In this document: in pieces, positions 25,953 to 35,710 of the stretch | Layout of the letters: each line of letters starts with the position of its first letter | How positions within the stretch are numbered: position 1 is the stretch's first letter | The notes under the pieces: generated by a model | Told to the model about the DNA's origin: nothing | Database searches by the model: none | Seen by the model: only the letters and a program-made list of their open reading frames with translations | Program-made: the position numbers and the translations under genes | NCBI RefSeq assembly: GCF_900112985.1 | Contig: NZ_FONS01000001.1 | Span: 369,730-433,729 of the forward strand | Direction: 5' to 3' | Source: Pedobacter antarcticus | GTDB taxonomy: Bacteria; Bacteroidota; Bacteroidia; Sphingobacteriales; Sphingobacteriaceae | DNA length: 64,000 nt

Positions 25953-26981
25953 ATGAAAAAGATCCTATCCGTATTAGCATTCCAATTAGCAGCCGTGTCC
26001 TTTACATTTGCACAACAGCCTATGATTTATTTAACCGGGTACACCTATTCCGACAAGCAGGCCAACATCGGTCAGGTGATGACAGCCAAAGGCAAGCCTT
26101 TAAAACAATTTAAAATCAGCGGCCGCGATGCAAGCTCCGTCGAGATAAATAAGTCCGGAGAGCTTGTTGTAAAAGCCGCTACACTAAAAAAAAGCCCTAA
26201 GAATCTTGAAATTTCCATCACAGCCGGTAAAGGTGGTCAGCAGTATACCGAAAACTACACCCTGCTGGCAGATGAGTTTAACCGCAATAAAGTAATAGCC
26301 CACCGTGGTGCATGGAAAAAAATGGGAACGCCGGAGAACTCAATTGCTGCATTAAAAGAAGCCGTAAAACTAGGATGCTACGGATCTGAATTTGACGTGC
26401 ATTTATCCGCTGATGGCGTAATTTTCGTTAATCATGATCCCGAAATACAAGGTGTATCAATGGAGAAAAGTGACGCGGCAAAACTGAATACTGTCCGTTT
26501 GAAAGATGGCGAACCACTACCTCAGCTGGAGAATTTCCTTAAAGCGGGTATGAATCAGCAAACTACCAAATTAATTCTGGAGATCAAACCGTCTGTGGTT
26601 AGTCCTGAACGTTCAATTCAGCTCACACACGAAGCTTTGAAAATCATTAGAAAACTTAAAGCTGAGGCTTGGGTCGAATATATCAGTTTCGACTATGCAG
26701 CCTGTAAAGAAGTTATTAAACTCGCACCATATGCAAAAGTATCTTACTTGAAAGGCGATAAATCCCCAGATGAACTTGCTGCAGATCATTTCTTCGGGCT
26801 GGATTATCACTATTCGGTTTTGCAGAAGAACCCGGACTGGGTTAAATCTGCGAAAGCACATAAGCTCGCTATTAATGTATGGACAGTGAATGATGCCGCA
26901 GTTATGGATGAGATGCTTAAAACAGGTGCAGACTATATCACAACCAACGAACCAGAACTCCTTTTTGAAAAAGTAAAATAA
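25953..26981 (+). CDS. Exported glycerophosphodiester phosphodiesterase
   Basis: 342 residues. A signal peptide (about 1-20, ending FTFAQ) precedes an Ig-like or beta-rich N-terminal part (about 22-105). The GDPD TIM barrel (about 112-340) has the catalytic and metal residues in VIAHRGAW, TPENSIAAL, GSEFDVHLSADG and FVNHDP. The late motif NVWTVNDAAVMDEMLKTGAD is also typical. It would hydrolyse glycerophosphodiesters from phospholipids in the periplasm to glycerol-3-phosphate and an alcohol. It is monocistronic, divergent from copA and followed by a long hairpin. Confidence 0.92.
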   Translation: MKKILSVLAFQLAAVSFTFAQQPMIYLTGYTYSDKQANIGQVMTAKGKPLKQFKISGRDASSVEINKSGELVVKAATLKKSPKNLEISITAGKGGQQYTENYTLLADEFNRNKVIAHRGAWKKMGTPENSIAALKEAVKLGCYGSEFDVHLSADGVIFVNHDPEIQGVSMEKSDAAKLNTVRLKDGEPLPQLENFLKAGMNQQTTKLILEIKPSVVSPERSIQLTHEALKIIRKLKAEAWVEYISFDYAACKEVIKLAPYAKVSYLKGDKSPDELAADHFFGLDYHYSVLQKNPDWVKSAKAHKLAINVWTVNDAAVMDEMLKTGADYITTNEPELLFEKVK

Positions 26982-27009
26982 TCTTCAATCGGCGTAATAG
27001 AAAATCAAA

Positions 27010-27060
27010 CAGCATATAAAAAGGCAGCTCACAATTGGTGAGCTGCCTTTTTATATGCTG
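27010..27060. terminator. Bidirectional terminator, 23-bp perfect stem
   Basis: The arms 27010-27032 and 27038-27060 are exact reverse complements around AATTG. Each contains an A/T tract inside the stem, after a GGCAGCTCAC core. It lies between the convergent GDPD and alcohol dehydrogenase genes. Confidence 0.85.
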
Positions 27061-27079
27061 ATAAGATCCTGAATCAGGA

Positions 27080-28126
27080 CTAATTCAGGGAGGCCATATC
27101 AATTACAAATCGATAATGCACATCACCCTTAAGTGTCCTTTCATAAGCTTCATTGATCTGATCTATCGATATCATTTCCACATCTGAAGTAATTTGATGT
27201 TCAGCACAGTAATCCAGCATTTCCTGAGTTTCCCTGATTCCACCGACCAGTGATCCGACTAAACTTCTTCTGCCACCAATTAAATTAAACGCATGTACAT
27301 CAGCAGGAGTCGGTGGTACGCCAAGTAATACCATTACACCGTTAGTTTTCAGTAAGGACAGGTATTCATTATAGTCATGTTCTGCGGAAACCGTATCAAT
27401 AATAAAGTTGAAACTGTTCGCCAGTTTTTTCATATTTTCCGGATCGGTAGTTAATTCAAAATGATGCGCGCCAAGTTGCTGGGCGTCTTTCTCCTTACCT
27501 TTTGACCTGCTTAAAACTGTAACCTCAGCACCCATTGAGGCTGCGATCTTAACAGCCATATGTCCGAGGCCTCCCAGTCCAACAACTGCCAGTTTATCTC
27601 CTTTTTTTACGTTCCAGTGTTTTAGCGGGGAATAAGTTGTAATGCCGGCACATAAAAGGGGGGCAACTTTTTCCAGGGGAAGTTTATCGGATACGCGAAG
27701 TACAAACTTTTCAGTCACGACAATATGACTTGAATAGCCACCATAAGTGATCGTTTTTTTGTCTTGTAAAAGGGAATTATAAGTTTGCGAGTTTCCATTT
27801 TCACAATACTGCTCATTATCTTCATCACAATTCTGACAATGTCCGCAAGAGTCTACAAAACAGCCAACTCCAACTGTGTCGCCGACTTTAAACTGCGTAA
27901 CCTGGTCGCCCACGCGGCTAACCTTACCCACAATCTCATGTCCGGGAACTACAGGGTACATTGTACCACCCCATTCATTTCTTGCTGTGTGAATATCCGA
28001 ATGACATACACCACAATACAATATCTTAATTTCAACATCATTGGACCCCGGCTCCCGGCGATCTAAAGAATAAGGAGCCAAAGGCTGATCTGCTGCCTGG
28101 GCCGCATAGGAATGAACTGCTTTCAT
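27080..28126 (-). CDS. Zinc-dependent NAD(P) alcohol dehydrogenase (YahK/cinnamyl-alcohol type)
   Basis: 348 residues, medium-chain dehydrogenase fold. Catalytic zinc ligands lie in CGVCHSD (Cys41) and VPGHEIVG (His63, Glu64). The structural zinc site has four Cys at 94, 97, 100 and 108 (CGHCQNC...C). The nucleotide-binding motif is VVGLGGLGHMAVKIA. Members of this group are broad-range NADPH-preferring aldehyde reductases. It lies alone, convergent with the GDPD gene, with a gap of 54 bp to truC upstream. Confidence 0.93.
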   Translation of the reverse strand: MKAVHSYAAQAADQPLAPYSLDRREPGSNDVEIKILYCGVCHSDIHTARNEWGGTMYPVVPGHEIVGKVSRVGDQVTQFKVGDTVGVGCFVDSCGHCQNCDEDNEQYCENGNSQTYNSLLQDKKTITYGGYSSHIVVTEKFVLRVSDKLPLEKVAPLLCAGITTYSPLKHWNVKKGDKLAVVGLGGLGHMAVKIAASMGAEVTVLSRSKGKEKDAQQLGAHHFELTTDPENMKKLANSFNFIIDTVSAEHDYNEYLSLLKTNGVMVLLGVPPTPADVHAFNLIGGRRSLVGSLVGGIRETQEMLDYCAEHQITSDVEMISIDQINEAYERTLKGDVHYRFVIDMASLN

Positions 28127-28180
28127 CTGTAATAAATTTATATACTAACAATTTCGGCAAGGAATTGTTGCAGCCTAACC

Positions 28181-28861
28181 CTATACGAATTTCATCATTT
28201 CCAGGACAGCGCCGAATTCAGGCTGTACAGCGGCTTTAAGTGCTATCGGCATACCACTTACCGGATGAACGAAATTCAGTTCAGAGGCATGCAGCAACAT
28301 TGTCGTCATCTCCCATTGCTCTTTAAAAAACTTATTCTGTTTATTACAACCGTGTTTCCGGTCTCCGATAATCGGATAAAATATATGTGCAAAGTGTTTC
28401 CGAAGCTGGTGCATTCTGCCTGTTGTCGGGCTAGCTTCCACCAGGGAATACCTGGAAGTCAGATGTTTCCCAAACGGAATATCCAGCTCTGCTCTTTTTA
28501 AAGTTACAAATGAGGTGAATGCACCTTGAATAACGCCGTTATCTTTCATGAGCGGATAGTCAATATCCATACTATCAGGCGCATAACCACGCAACACGGC
28601 CAGGTATTTCTTTTTCACCTGTCCTTCCATAAACTGCTTTTGCATAGCAATCTCGTTTTCTTTATCGAAGGCAAACAGGAGCAGTCCGCCCGTTTTTCTG
28701 TCAAGCCGGTGCACCGGACTTACTTTGCGGCCCACCTGATCCCGGAGCAGCTGTAATGCGAACTCTTTAGCGTCGCTGGCCATCGCGGTACGGTGAACCA
28801 ATAAGCCATGCGGTTTATTTATAGCTATCAGGTATTCGTCCTGATAGATGATATCTAACAT
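28181..28861 (-). CDS. truC: RluA-family pseudouridine synthase, TruC-like
   Basis: 226 residues, a compact catalytic domain without an S4 domain. The catalytic Asp54 lies in HRLDRKTGG. The opening IIYQDEYLIAINKPHGLLVH and late GRMHQLRKHFAHIFYPIIGD match the family. TruC modifies uridine 65 in some tRNAs; related RluA members act on rRNA, so the exact target is less certain than the family. It follows the DUF4349 lipoprotein gene by 28 bp and may be the last member of the long minus-strand run starting with metN. Confidence 0.88.
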   Translation of the reverse strand: MLDIIYQDEYLIAINKPHGLLVHRTAMASDAKEFALQLLRDQVGRKVSPVHRLDRKTGGLLLFAFDKENEIAMQKQFMEGQVKKKYLAVLRGYAPDSMDIDYPLMKDNGVIQGAFTSFVTLKRAELDIPFGKHLTSRYSLVEASPTTGRMHQLRKHFAHIFYPIIGDRKHGCNKQNKFFKEQWEMTTMLLHASELNFVHPVSGMPIALKAAVQPEFGAVLEMMKFV

Positions 28862-28889
28862 ATTAATCTTTTTGACGAAGGTAAATAAA

Positions 28890-29732
28890 TCATTTGACGC
28901 GCCTCGCCTTGTATTGACGGTAAGCGAGATAAAGAAGGATTAGCGCGAGAATGACCAGCCATAACTGCGTAATAAACAAAATCACTTCTTTAAAGATTCT
29001 CCAACCTTCAACAATGTTAAGACCTACCCTTTGAAAAAAAGATGGTTTATAGGCCGAAAGCTTATCATTTCCAGTAACCAGCCGCTGAACCTTGTTATCC
29101 TGATAGAAATTCAAGGTAATCGTGCTGTAGGCAACTTTTGCGTTAATTTGACGATTGGCCTCCTGCTGCGCTATGGTACGTTCTTCAATTTGCAGTTTTT
29201 TGTCAATAACCTGTGCCTGATTCTGCGGTAATTTATTCATCCCAGCAGTCGCTTTTTTCTGAGCTGCAGTTTTACGTGAATTCTCCTTAAATGTTCCGCT
29301 GAGGTCTTCCATTCTTATTGATTGGAAATCGACAAAGACAGCCATTTTCACAACCTTTGAAGTAAAGTCATCCAGACGGTCTGCGGGTATTCTGGCAATC
29401 ACTAATCCGTCAGTACGGTAAGAATTCAATTCCAATAAAGAATCAATGCTGTAAGCAACCTTTTCATTTTCAACAATATTGCTCTGGGTTGATGCTTCAA
29501 CCAGAAATCCACCTTCATACTGAATCACTTCACTGAGTTTCTCCTTTGTATTCTGGACATTCTTTACCCGAAAACGCATTTCTGAGGTTTTACTGATTTT
29601 GCTTCCCGAAACCGAATCGGTAGCTAAAAATTCCTGAGATACAGCATCCTCAGCTAACCTGCCATTATGGTTATTCCCTTTACAGGCAAAAAGTAAAATC
29701 GGGAGAAAAGCGGCAATCCATATTTTTTTCAT
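28890..29732 (-). CDS. DUF4349 lipoprotein
   Basis: About 280 residues from the ATG at 29732. This start gives the lipoprotein signal MKKIWIAAFLPILLFACKGN and avoids overlap with the upstream gene; the longer frame from 29798 would not. The DUF4349 core has RVKNVQNTKEKLSEVI, then GLVIARIPADRLDDF. A charged coiled-coil region (about 165-225) and one C-terminal membrane helix (LWLVILALILLYLAYRQY) with a basic tail follow. DUF4349 proteins are envelope proteins of unknown role. It lies 7 bp after the large TPR-like lipoprotein gene. Confidence 0.82.
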   Translation of the reverse strand: MKKIWIAAFLPILLFACKGNNHNGRLAEDAVSQEFLATDSVSGSKISKTSEMRFRVKNVQNTKEKLSEVIQYEGGFLVEASTQSNIVENEKVAYSIDSLLELNSYRTDGLVIARIPADRLDDFTSKVVKMAVFVDFQSIRMEDLSGTFKENSRKTAAQKKATAGMNKLPQNQAQVIDKKLQIEERTIAQQEANRQINAKVAYSTITLNFYQDNKVQRLVTGNDKLSAYKPSFFQRVGLNIVEGWRIFKEVILFITQLWLVILALILLYLAYRQYKARRVK

Positions 29733-29739
29733 GCAAAGA

Positions 29740-32031
29740 TTAGTTATTGTTTGTAGACAAATAAGTCCTGAAATATCCACACTCATTAATGATATCATTG
29801 TAAAATGCAGAACTAGCGAAATCCTTTTTCAGCTGCGCATAATACTGGCCAGCCGGTATTTTCAACAAATCATTATAACCATAATAAGTGCCTTTATTTT
29901 CAGGCGCGAAATAAACTGCGTTATAAGACGCATTGCGTTCACATTTACTGGCCAGAAAAGTATATTTAGCCTGAAGATTCTTCGATTCAGTTGTTTTTCT
30001 GGCAAGCAGATAATATTTTTCAGCAAGTTTATTGCTGGTAAAAATATCCCGGAAAGGTGCAGAAATATCCGAAGGTAGATTTCCTAAACTTCCTGTGATA
30101 TCAGACTGGTAAAAACTTCTTCCATTCCCATAGTAAGAAATATTGTAGTAAGCATTAGCTAAAAGAGAAGCATTTCTAGATACATCTTTACCCTGAGCAA
30201 GTTGTGCTTTAATTTTAACCAGTGTCTCCACAAAAGACAGATTCGTAAAAGGTGTCTTTAGCACCTGCGCATGGTCACAATCATGACAGTCTACAAGTCT
30301 CATATTAAAAGGGTTTCCCAGGAAAGTAAAACCAGCGCCTGCCCCAGCCTGTTGCATAAGTTCCAGCGCTTTTTCTGGCTGATCCCTGTAAACTAGCTGT
30401 GAAGCCTGCAAATAGTTAAGCTGCTCCAGCTTCACAGGATAAAATCGAAGCATTGCTTTCTCGAATGCAGATTGATTAGTTTTACCGAGCAATGCTTTAA
30501 GCTCGTTAATGTGAGTATTTGACTGGTAGAACTGAGACGTCGGCCTAAAACAATTAGCTTTAACCAATTCTCCCTGTTTGGTATATAGATTCGCCAGTAT
30601 AGTCATGCTTTCTCCCAGTGCACGACTGTAACGCAGATCTGAAATCACTCCTTTCTCCTGACTAAGTTCTGCAAGCCAGTTTAAAGGAACTACCATTTTC
30701 GCTTCAGCTTTAGCATCAATCTTCTGAAGCGTGTTTAAATACAAAGTCCAGTCTAACAACCGGTATTGCGCCTGTAATAACTTATTATCCGCCGGAAGCA
30801 TTTTTTCGGCTTCATCATAAAATTTGCGTGCATCGATATAATGACCAGCTAGTGCGTTTAAATAACCTGCACCCATTTTCCATAAAATAGGCTGGTGTAC
30901 CTGGCCGCTGCGTGCGATACTATTCACAACTTCAATTTCTCTTACTGCTTCGGCACGTATCGCCTGGCCACCCTCCGATTGATCACGTAATCCAGAACCA
31001 TTAAGCTCGCGTTTGTTAATTAACCTGCTGAGTAAAAGATCAAGCTTCTCAGAAGCGGCATTTAACTTGTAGATTTCGTTAATTGCGCGGAGCTCATCTT
31101 TGGTAGTACCTAATAAATGCCAGAGTGTGATCTTCTCATCCTTATTTTTAGCAAGGGCCAATGTGGCCTCCCAATCTTTTTCTTCCTGTGGATGAAAACT
31201 CCATTGACTTGGAATTTTAAAGTTCAGGGCATAATCATATCCTTTACTATAGAGATAATTCGCCTGACTATAGTCATTACGCAGGTAATAATAGCCGGCA
31301 AGATATCCAAGGGATCGGTAATACAATATATTCTTCGGAAATTCGGACTCTGTAGAAGCAAAATATGCCGGAAGGTCATATTTTTCATTATTATAACGCT
31401 CCCAGTCCAGACGACAAAGGAAATAATAGTAACGAACCGTCTGAAACCACAGACGTTCTCTGATAAAAGGGTCTTTCTCCTTTTTCATAGCTATTAAAAG
31501 ACGTTGTTCCAGTTCAGCACTAATCTGTCTGTCTTGTTTTTCCGGTGCATACCAGGAATATTCCCCGGGACCCACTGCATAACTTTCTGCCGCCTTAGCA
31601 ATCTGTAAATAATTAAAGAAGAGAGCTGCCTTTTTTTTCTCCGATTTAAACTGCTTTAGCTCAGGCAATCCATCAGGTAATACTTTAATTTTTCCCTTCA
31701 CATAAAGTGCAGCTGAATCCACTCTTGACTCAGAAGAGCGTAACAATAACGCATCCAGTGTAGTAGAATCAATTTTATTCTTGAACCATTGCTGCCATTC
31801 CGTAACAATACTTTCATTATAGCGGCTGTTACTGCTACTGCCGTTTATATATAAAGTTGTCCAGCTCGTATAAAAAAATGGCGAATAGTCTTCGGAAACA
31901 AAAGCCTGCGGTGCAAAACTTGAATTGTCCTGATCATCCCAGCCACCATCGCCACAAGCATATACTATTCCTGCAATGGCAACGCTGCAGAAACTAAAAA
32001 TAAGAAGAAATTTCCTGGAGATCTTTGGCAT
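29740..32031 (-). CDS. Large exported repeat protein of unknown function (TPR-like helical)
   Basis: 763 residues from the ATG at 32031; other in-frame ATGs lie at 32046 and 32064. The N-terminus is a signal peptide with a lipobox-like VYAC followed by GDGGWDDQD. The body is rich in Tyr, Leu, Ala and Lys and reads as many short helices with TPR-like spacing (for example NILYYRSLGYLAGYYYLRND, DYSQANYLYSKGYDYAL). It probably forms a periplasmic or surface scaffold. I do not recognise a named family. Its 5' end overlaps the preceding gene by at least 38 bp, implying translational coupling. Confidence 0.75.
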   Translation of the reverse strand: MPKISRKFLLIFSFCSVAIAGIVYACGDGGWDDQDNSSFAPQAFVSEDYSPFFYTSWTTLYINGSSSNSRYNESIVTEWQQWFKNKIDSTTLDALLLRSSESRVDSAALYVKGKIKVLPDGLPELKQFKSEKKKAALFFNYLQIAKAAESYAVGPGEYSWYAPEKQDRQISAELEQRLLIAMKKEKDPFIRERLWFQTVRYYYFLCRLDWERYNNEKYDLPAYFASTESEFPKNILYYRSLGYLAGYYYLRNDYSQANYLYSKGYDYALNFKIPSQWSFHPQEEKDWEATLALAKNKDEKITLWHLLGTTKDELRAINEIYKLNAASEKLDLLLSRLINKRELNGSGLRDQSEGGQAIRAEAVREIEVVNSIARSGQVHQPILWKMGAGYLNALAGHYIDARKFYDEAEKMLPADNKLLQAQYRLLDWTLYLNTLQKIDAKAEAKMVVPLNWLAELSQEKGVISDLRYSRALGESMTILANLYTKQGELVKANCFRPTSQFYQSNTHINELKALLGKTNQSAFEKAMLRFYPVKLEQLNYLQASQLVYRDQPEKALELMQQAGAGAGFTFLGNPFNMRLVDCHDCDHAQVLKTPFTNLSFVETLVKIKAQLAQGKDVSRNASLLANAYYNISYYGNGRSFYQSDITGSLGNLPSDISAPFRDIFTSNKLAEKYYLLARKTTESKNLQAKYTFLASKCERNASYNAVYFAPENKGTYYGYNDLLKIPAGQYYAQLKKDFASSAFYNDIINECGYFRTYLSTNNN

Positions 32032-33037
32032 CAAAATCAGCGGCATTTTCGGACGATAGTTCATAATAAATGATATTTCTTTTTTTGAGAACCGCCAGTT
32101 CGGATGTTAGTTGAAGGGCAGCCTCTTTCAATGTGTTTTTATTAATTTCTTCCAGTTTAAGCAGATCATTTTCCTTAATATAGACACCCCCGGTGAAAAA
32201 ACTTTTTCTCGCCCGGTAAACATCCTGATATTTAGTTTTAGTAAAACGATCAGCATCAGACAGTTCCTTGCGGGTAATCTTCGCATAAAGCTGAATCACC
32301 TTTCCCTCTCTGATCTGCAGAGTCCAGGAGAACAAAGGCAGTGCCACATCCAGCGGTAAATGATAATAGCGTATACGCTGGAGGTACCGTGACGCGTCTT
32401 TTATATTATATATAGAATTTGCAAGCTTAGGATCTGCAGAAATTTTACCCATATTATAGAACATCAGTATCCCTTTATCCACTGGAGGAATACCGGTCCT
32501 TTCCGGGTATTTAACCTGATGCAATCTTATTGTCGCCGAAAGCTTTTTACCTGTATATTTTCTGAATAACGATAAAAAAGAAAAATAGGCAGGCCTTGTA
32601 CTCACAGTCCAGTCACAATCTATCTGAACTTCCTCGTAGTTAACACCAGCCTTCTCTGCAAGATGCAAAATCTCACGGTTAACCCGCGACGCCAGTGAAT
32701 CTAATTCCGGGCCTTTTTTTGTGCTCTCAAATACCTGATTAGTCAGATAAACTACAGGAATAATTTTCAAATCTTTAGAAATATCAGAAGCCTTTAAAAC
32801 TGCTCGCGGGACAGACTGGTTCAACCGGGTATCCCATACGACGTCAAAAAAACGAACATATAACCTGTTGGCAGCCACTTCTTTCAGTAACGACTGTTGC
32901 TTCCCGGTTAGATTAAAATCTGTTTTCCAGTAATAAAAAGCGGCCTGTGCATCAGATTTACTGTTGCGGCAGGCCGAAAATATATTGATCAGCAAAAACG
33001 CCGAACAAATTAGCCCTGAAGGCTTATTAATAACCAT
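31994..33037 (-). CDS. Lipoprotein with probable TIM-barrel fold (DUF3142-like)
   Basis: 347 residues. The signal peptide has a lipobox around FSACRN (Cys about 23). The barrel is suggested by strand-like segments at regular spacing: NRLYVRFFDVVWD, LKIIPVVYLTN, YEEVQIDCDWT, KKLSATIRLHQ, KGILMFYNMG and DVALPLFSWTLQI. This pattern resembles DUF3142, a glycoside-hydrolase-like family of unknown activity. The conserved DCDW acidic pair could be catalytic. The start codon directly abuts the metQ stop codon (TAAATG), and the 3' end overlaps the next gene, so all three are coupled. The family call is from memory and only moderately sure. Confidence 0.65.
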   Translation of the reverse strand: MVINKPSGLICSAFLLINIFSACRNSKSDAQAAFYYWKTDFNLTGKQQSLLKEVAANRLYVRFFDVVWDTRLNQSVPRAVLKASDISKDLKIIPVVYLTNQVFESTKKGPELDSLASRVNREILHLAEKAGVNYEEVQIDCDWTVSTRPAYFSFLSLFRKYTGKKLSATIRLHQVKYPERTGIPPVDKGILMFYNMGKISADPKLANSIYNIKDASRYLQRIRYYHLPLDVALPLFSWTLQIREGKVIQLYAKITRKELSDADRFTKTKYQDVYRARKSFFTGGVYIKENDLLKLEEINKNTLKEAALQLTSELAVLKKRNIIYYELSSENAADFDAKDLQEISSYF

Positions 33038-33856
33038 TTACCAACCTTTAACAGCTCCCCCTTTGAATTCTTGTTCAGCTACTTTTTCAACTTCTTTGGA
33101 TTGGTAAGCTTTCACAAACTTTCCAATCTTTTCATCAGTCTTGTTATCTTCCCTGGAGACAATAATATTTACGTATGGTGATTCTTTTCCTTCCATAAAC
33201 AGACCATCTCTATTAGCTACCAGACCCGCCGGTGTGGCAAAAGTATTATTGATAATTGCGATAGTTACTTGTTTATCATCTAATGCCCTGGGCAATTGAG
33301 GAGCCTCCAGTTCAAGAATTTTAAGATTTTTTGGATTGGAAACTATATCAGTTGCATTAGGTAGCAAACCAGAAGCTGGATTTAGCTTTAGTAATCCACT
33401 GGCCTGCAATAACAATAAAGCCCGGCCCAGGTTGGTCGGGTCATTCGGAATAACGATAGTACTTCCGTCTTTCAATTCTTTAACACTCTTAATTTTATGG
33501 GAGTATCCAGCCAGCGGAAAAACAAAAGTATTCCCCTGGATCGCGAACTTATAACCTCTTTGTTTTGCCTGAACATCCAGATATGGTCTGTTCTGAAAGA
33601 CATTGACATCAATATCTCCTTGATGTAAAGCCTCATTAGGCATCACGTAATCGTTAAACTGTACAAGTTCCACATCCAGTCCAAATTGTTCTTTGGCTAC
33701 CTGCTGTGCTGTCAAAGCAACTACATACTCCGGGCCAGATTCCACACCCACCTTCAATACATTATTGTCGGCATTTTTCTTTCCATTACCACATCCCCAA
33801 ATGGACACTAAAATAAAGGCTGCTGCAGCCAGAGAAGATTGAATTGTAGATTTCAT
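33038..33856 (-). CDS. metQ: MetQ/NlpA-family methionine-binding lipoprotein
   Basis: 272 residues. The lipobox is SIWGCGNG (Cys22). The type-2 binding-protein fold contains LKVGVESGPEYVVALTAQQ, the ligand-region NVFQNRPYLDVQAK, IVIPNDPTNLGRALLLLQ and IAIINNTFATPAGL. These are typical of D- or L-methionine-binding MetQ. It follows metI by 65 bp. Its stop codon touches the start of a downstream gene for an unrelated exported protein, which is unusual for a met operon. Confidence 0.93.
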   Translation of the reverse strand: MKSTIQSSLAAAAFILVSIWGCGNGKKNADNNVLKVGVESGPEYVVALTAQQVAKEQFGLDVELVQFNDYVMPNEALHQGDIDVNVFQNRPYLDVQAKQRGYKFAIQGNTFVFPLAGYSHKIKSVKELKDGSTIVIPNDPTNLGRALLLLQASGLLKLNPASGLLPNATDIVSNPKNLKILELEAPQLPRALDDKQVTIAIINNTFATPAGLVANRDGLFMEGKESPYVNIIVSREDNKTDEKIGKFVKAYQSKEVEKVAEQEFKGGAVKGW

Positions 33857-33921
33857 ATCAAATGAATTGCTTTTTTCTAATTACAAATATAAACCGGATC
33901 AGGCTTTATCTGCTTTTTATA

Positions 33922-34581
33922 TTATGATTTTCTGTGATCTGTTTTTCTCGCTATAAAGTCACCAGAATATTGGATAATAAACACCAGGATAACCAGCAGG
34001 ATTAAGACTGTATTCATCACGAAAACATCATAACCTACATAACCGTATTGATAACCAATCTGCCCTAGTCCGCCAGCACCAACAGCCCCGCCCATTGCAG
34101 AATAGCCTACCAGAGTAATTAAGGTAATAGACGCTGTATTAATCAGAGAAGGCAATGCTTCCGGCAATAAAACTTTTCTTACAATCTGAAAAGGAGAAGC
34201 GCCCATTGCTCTCGCAGCTTCGACAAGCCCCAGTGGAACTTCCATCAGGCTATTCTCCACCATTCTAGCGATAAAAGGGGCGGCTCCTATACTCAGAGGA
34301 ACCAGCGCGGCTTCTACACCTATGGACGTACCGACCAGCATTCTGGTAAAGGGAATCATCCAGACAATCAGAATAATAAAAGGTACTGAACGAAATATAT
34401 TAACAATAAAAGAGATAACATTATTTAGTGAGCGGCGCTCCAGCAACTGTCCCTTCTGTGTGAGATATAACATCACACCCGTCGGCAAACCAATAACGAA
34501 GCCAAAGAAACCGGCTGTAAAAGTCATTACTATAGTTTCCCATGTGCCCTTAATGAGCAGCATTATCATTTGTTCAGACAT
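33922..34581 (-). CDS. metI: Methionine ABC transporter permease MetI
   Basis: 219 residues with five predicted membrane helices. The EAA loop for ATPase contact is [20 protein letters not shown], followed by [28 protein letters not shown] N-terminal helices and the [20 protein letters not shown] segment are typical of MetI. The start overlaps the metN stop by 8 bp, so the two are translationally coupled. Confidence 0.93.
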   Translation of the reverse strand: MSEQMIMLLIKGTWETIVMTFTAGFFGFVIGLPTGVMLYLTQKGQLLERRSLNNVISFIVNIFRSVPFIILIVWMIPFTRMLVGTSIGVEAALVPLSIGAAPFIARMVENSLMEVPLGLVEAARAMGASPFQIVRKVLLPEALPSLINTASITLITLVGYSAMGGAVGAGGLGQIGYQYGYVGYDVFVMNTVLILLVILVFIIQYSGDFIARKTDHRKS

Positions 34582-35611
34582 AGCCCAAGACCTCCACTTT
34601 TATATTTCTCTCCTTATAAAAATTCAATGCATCCAAATGATCTTTATCCTCACCGAATACTTCGACTACCATAATACCGAATTTAACCCCGCCAGCATTT
34701 TCAATCTGTGCACAGATTATATTATTGTCCAGATTAAATAGCCTGCTCACCTCCGAGATTACTGGATTATCTGCCGAACCACCAGTAAATTCGAGTTTCA
34801 GTAAAGGCCGGGTTCCGGGTTCCTGAAATTCTTTAAGACGTTCCAGATAAGCTTCTGGAATATCCAGATTAATAGCAGAAGCAATAAACTCGCGTGTCAG
34901 ATCGGTGCGCGGATGCGCAAAAATCTCACTTACGGTTCCTTGTTCAATGAGCTTTCCCTCGCTAATCACTGCAACCTGATCACAGATACTTTTAACGACA
35001 TCCATCTCATGTGTAATAAGCAGTATGGTTAAGTTCAGTCTTCGGTTAATATCCTTTAACAACGTAAGAATAGATGCGGTAGTTGCCGGGTCGAGTGCAC
35101 TTGTAGCCTCATCACACAATAAAACACCCGGATTACTAGCAAGCGATCTGGCAATGGCCACTCTTTGCTTCTGTCCGCCGGAAAGATTTGACGGGTACTG
35201 ATGCTGTTTGTCCTGCAGACCAACCAATTGCAGTAATTCCTGCACCCTTGTCGAAATTTCTCCTTTCGAAAGACCATCAAGTTCGAGCGGGAAAGCTATG
35301 TTTTCAGAAACCGTTCTGGAAGACATCAGATTAAAATGCTGAAAGATCATTCCGATCTTCCTTCTTTCTTTTGCGAGGGCAGCAGGTTTAAGCTGCATTA
35401 AATTTACCCCGCCCAAAATCACTTCTCCTTCATCAGGCCGTTCCAACAAGTTTACACAGCGGATCAGTGTACTTTTTCCTGCACCTGAAGCCCCGATTAC
35501 GCCGACAATTTTACCTGCCGGTACAGTTAATGATACTTGATCAAGTGCTGTGGTAACCCTGCCCTTCTGATGAAATCTTTTAGTGATTTGCTTTAATTCA
35601 ATCAAAGACAT
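34574..35611 (-). CDS. metN: Methionine ABC transporter ATPase MetN
   Basis: 345 residues from the ATG at 35611, which gives [13 protein letters not shown]; an upstream in-frame start at 35629 adds only six residues. Walker [10 protein letters not shown], signature LSGGQ and Walker [14 protein letters not shown] are intact. The C-terminal NIL domain (about 265-345) senses intracellular methionine in MetN proteins. The 99-bp upstream gap contains no recognisable SAM riboswitch. It heads a run that continues through metI and metQ into exported-protein genes. Confidence 0.93.
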   Translation of the reverse strand: MSLIELKQITKRFHQKGRVTTALDQVSLTVPAGKIVGVIGASGAGKSTLIRCVNLLERPDEGEVILGGVNLMQLKPAALAKERRKIGMIFQHFNLMSSRTVSENIAFPLELDGLSKGEISTRVQELLQLVGLQDKQHQYPSNLSGGQKQRVAIARSLASNPGVLLCDEATSALDPATTASILTLLKDINRRLNLTILLITHEMDVVKSICDQVAVISEGKLIEQGTVSEIFAHPRTDLTREFIASAINLDIPEAYLERLKEFQEPGTRPLLKLEFTGGSADNPVISEVSRLFNLDNNIICAQIENAGGVKFGIMVVEVFGEDKDHLDALNFYKERNIKVEVLGYV

Positions 35612-35710
35612 TTTATACGATTTAGCCAAATTTGGCGCAAGCTAAGCATTATTGATTTATTTCTAGTATTTCAATAGACTTAAATAAGCAGAGCCTGCGC
35701 CAGGATTCCA

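Noticed and set aside
35612..35710. Possible SAM riboswitch before metN
   Set aside because: The gap is only 99 bp and shows no P1-P4-like helices or conserved SAM-I/II core. Nothing supports it beyond the function of the downstream gene.
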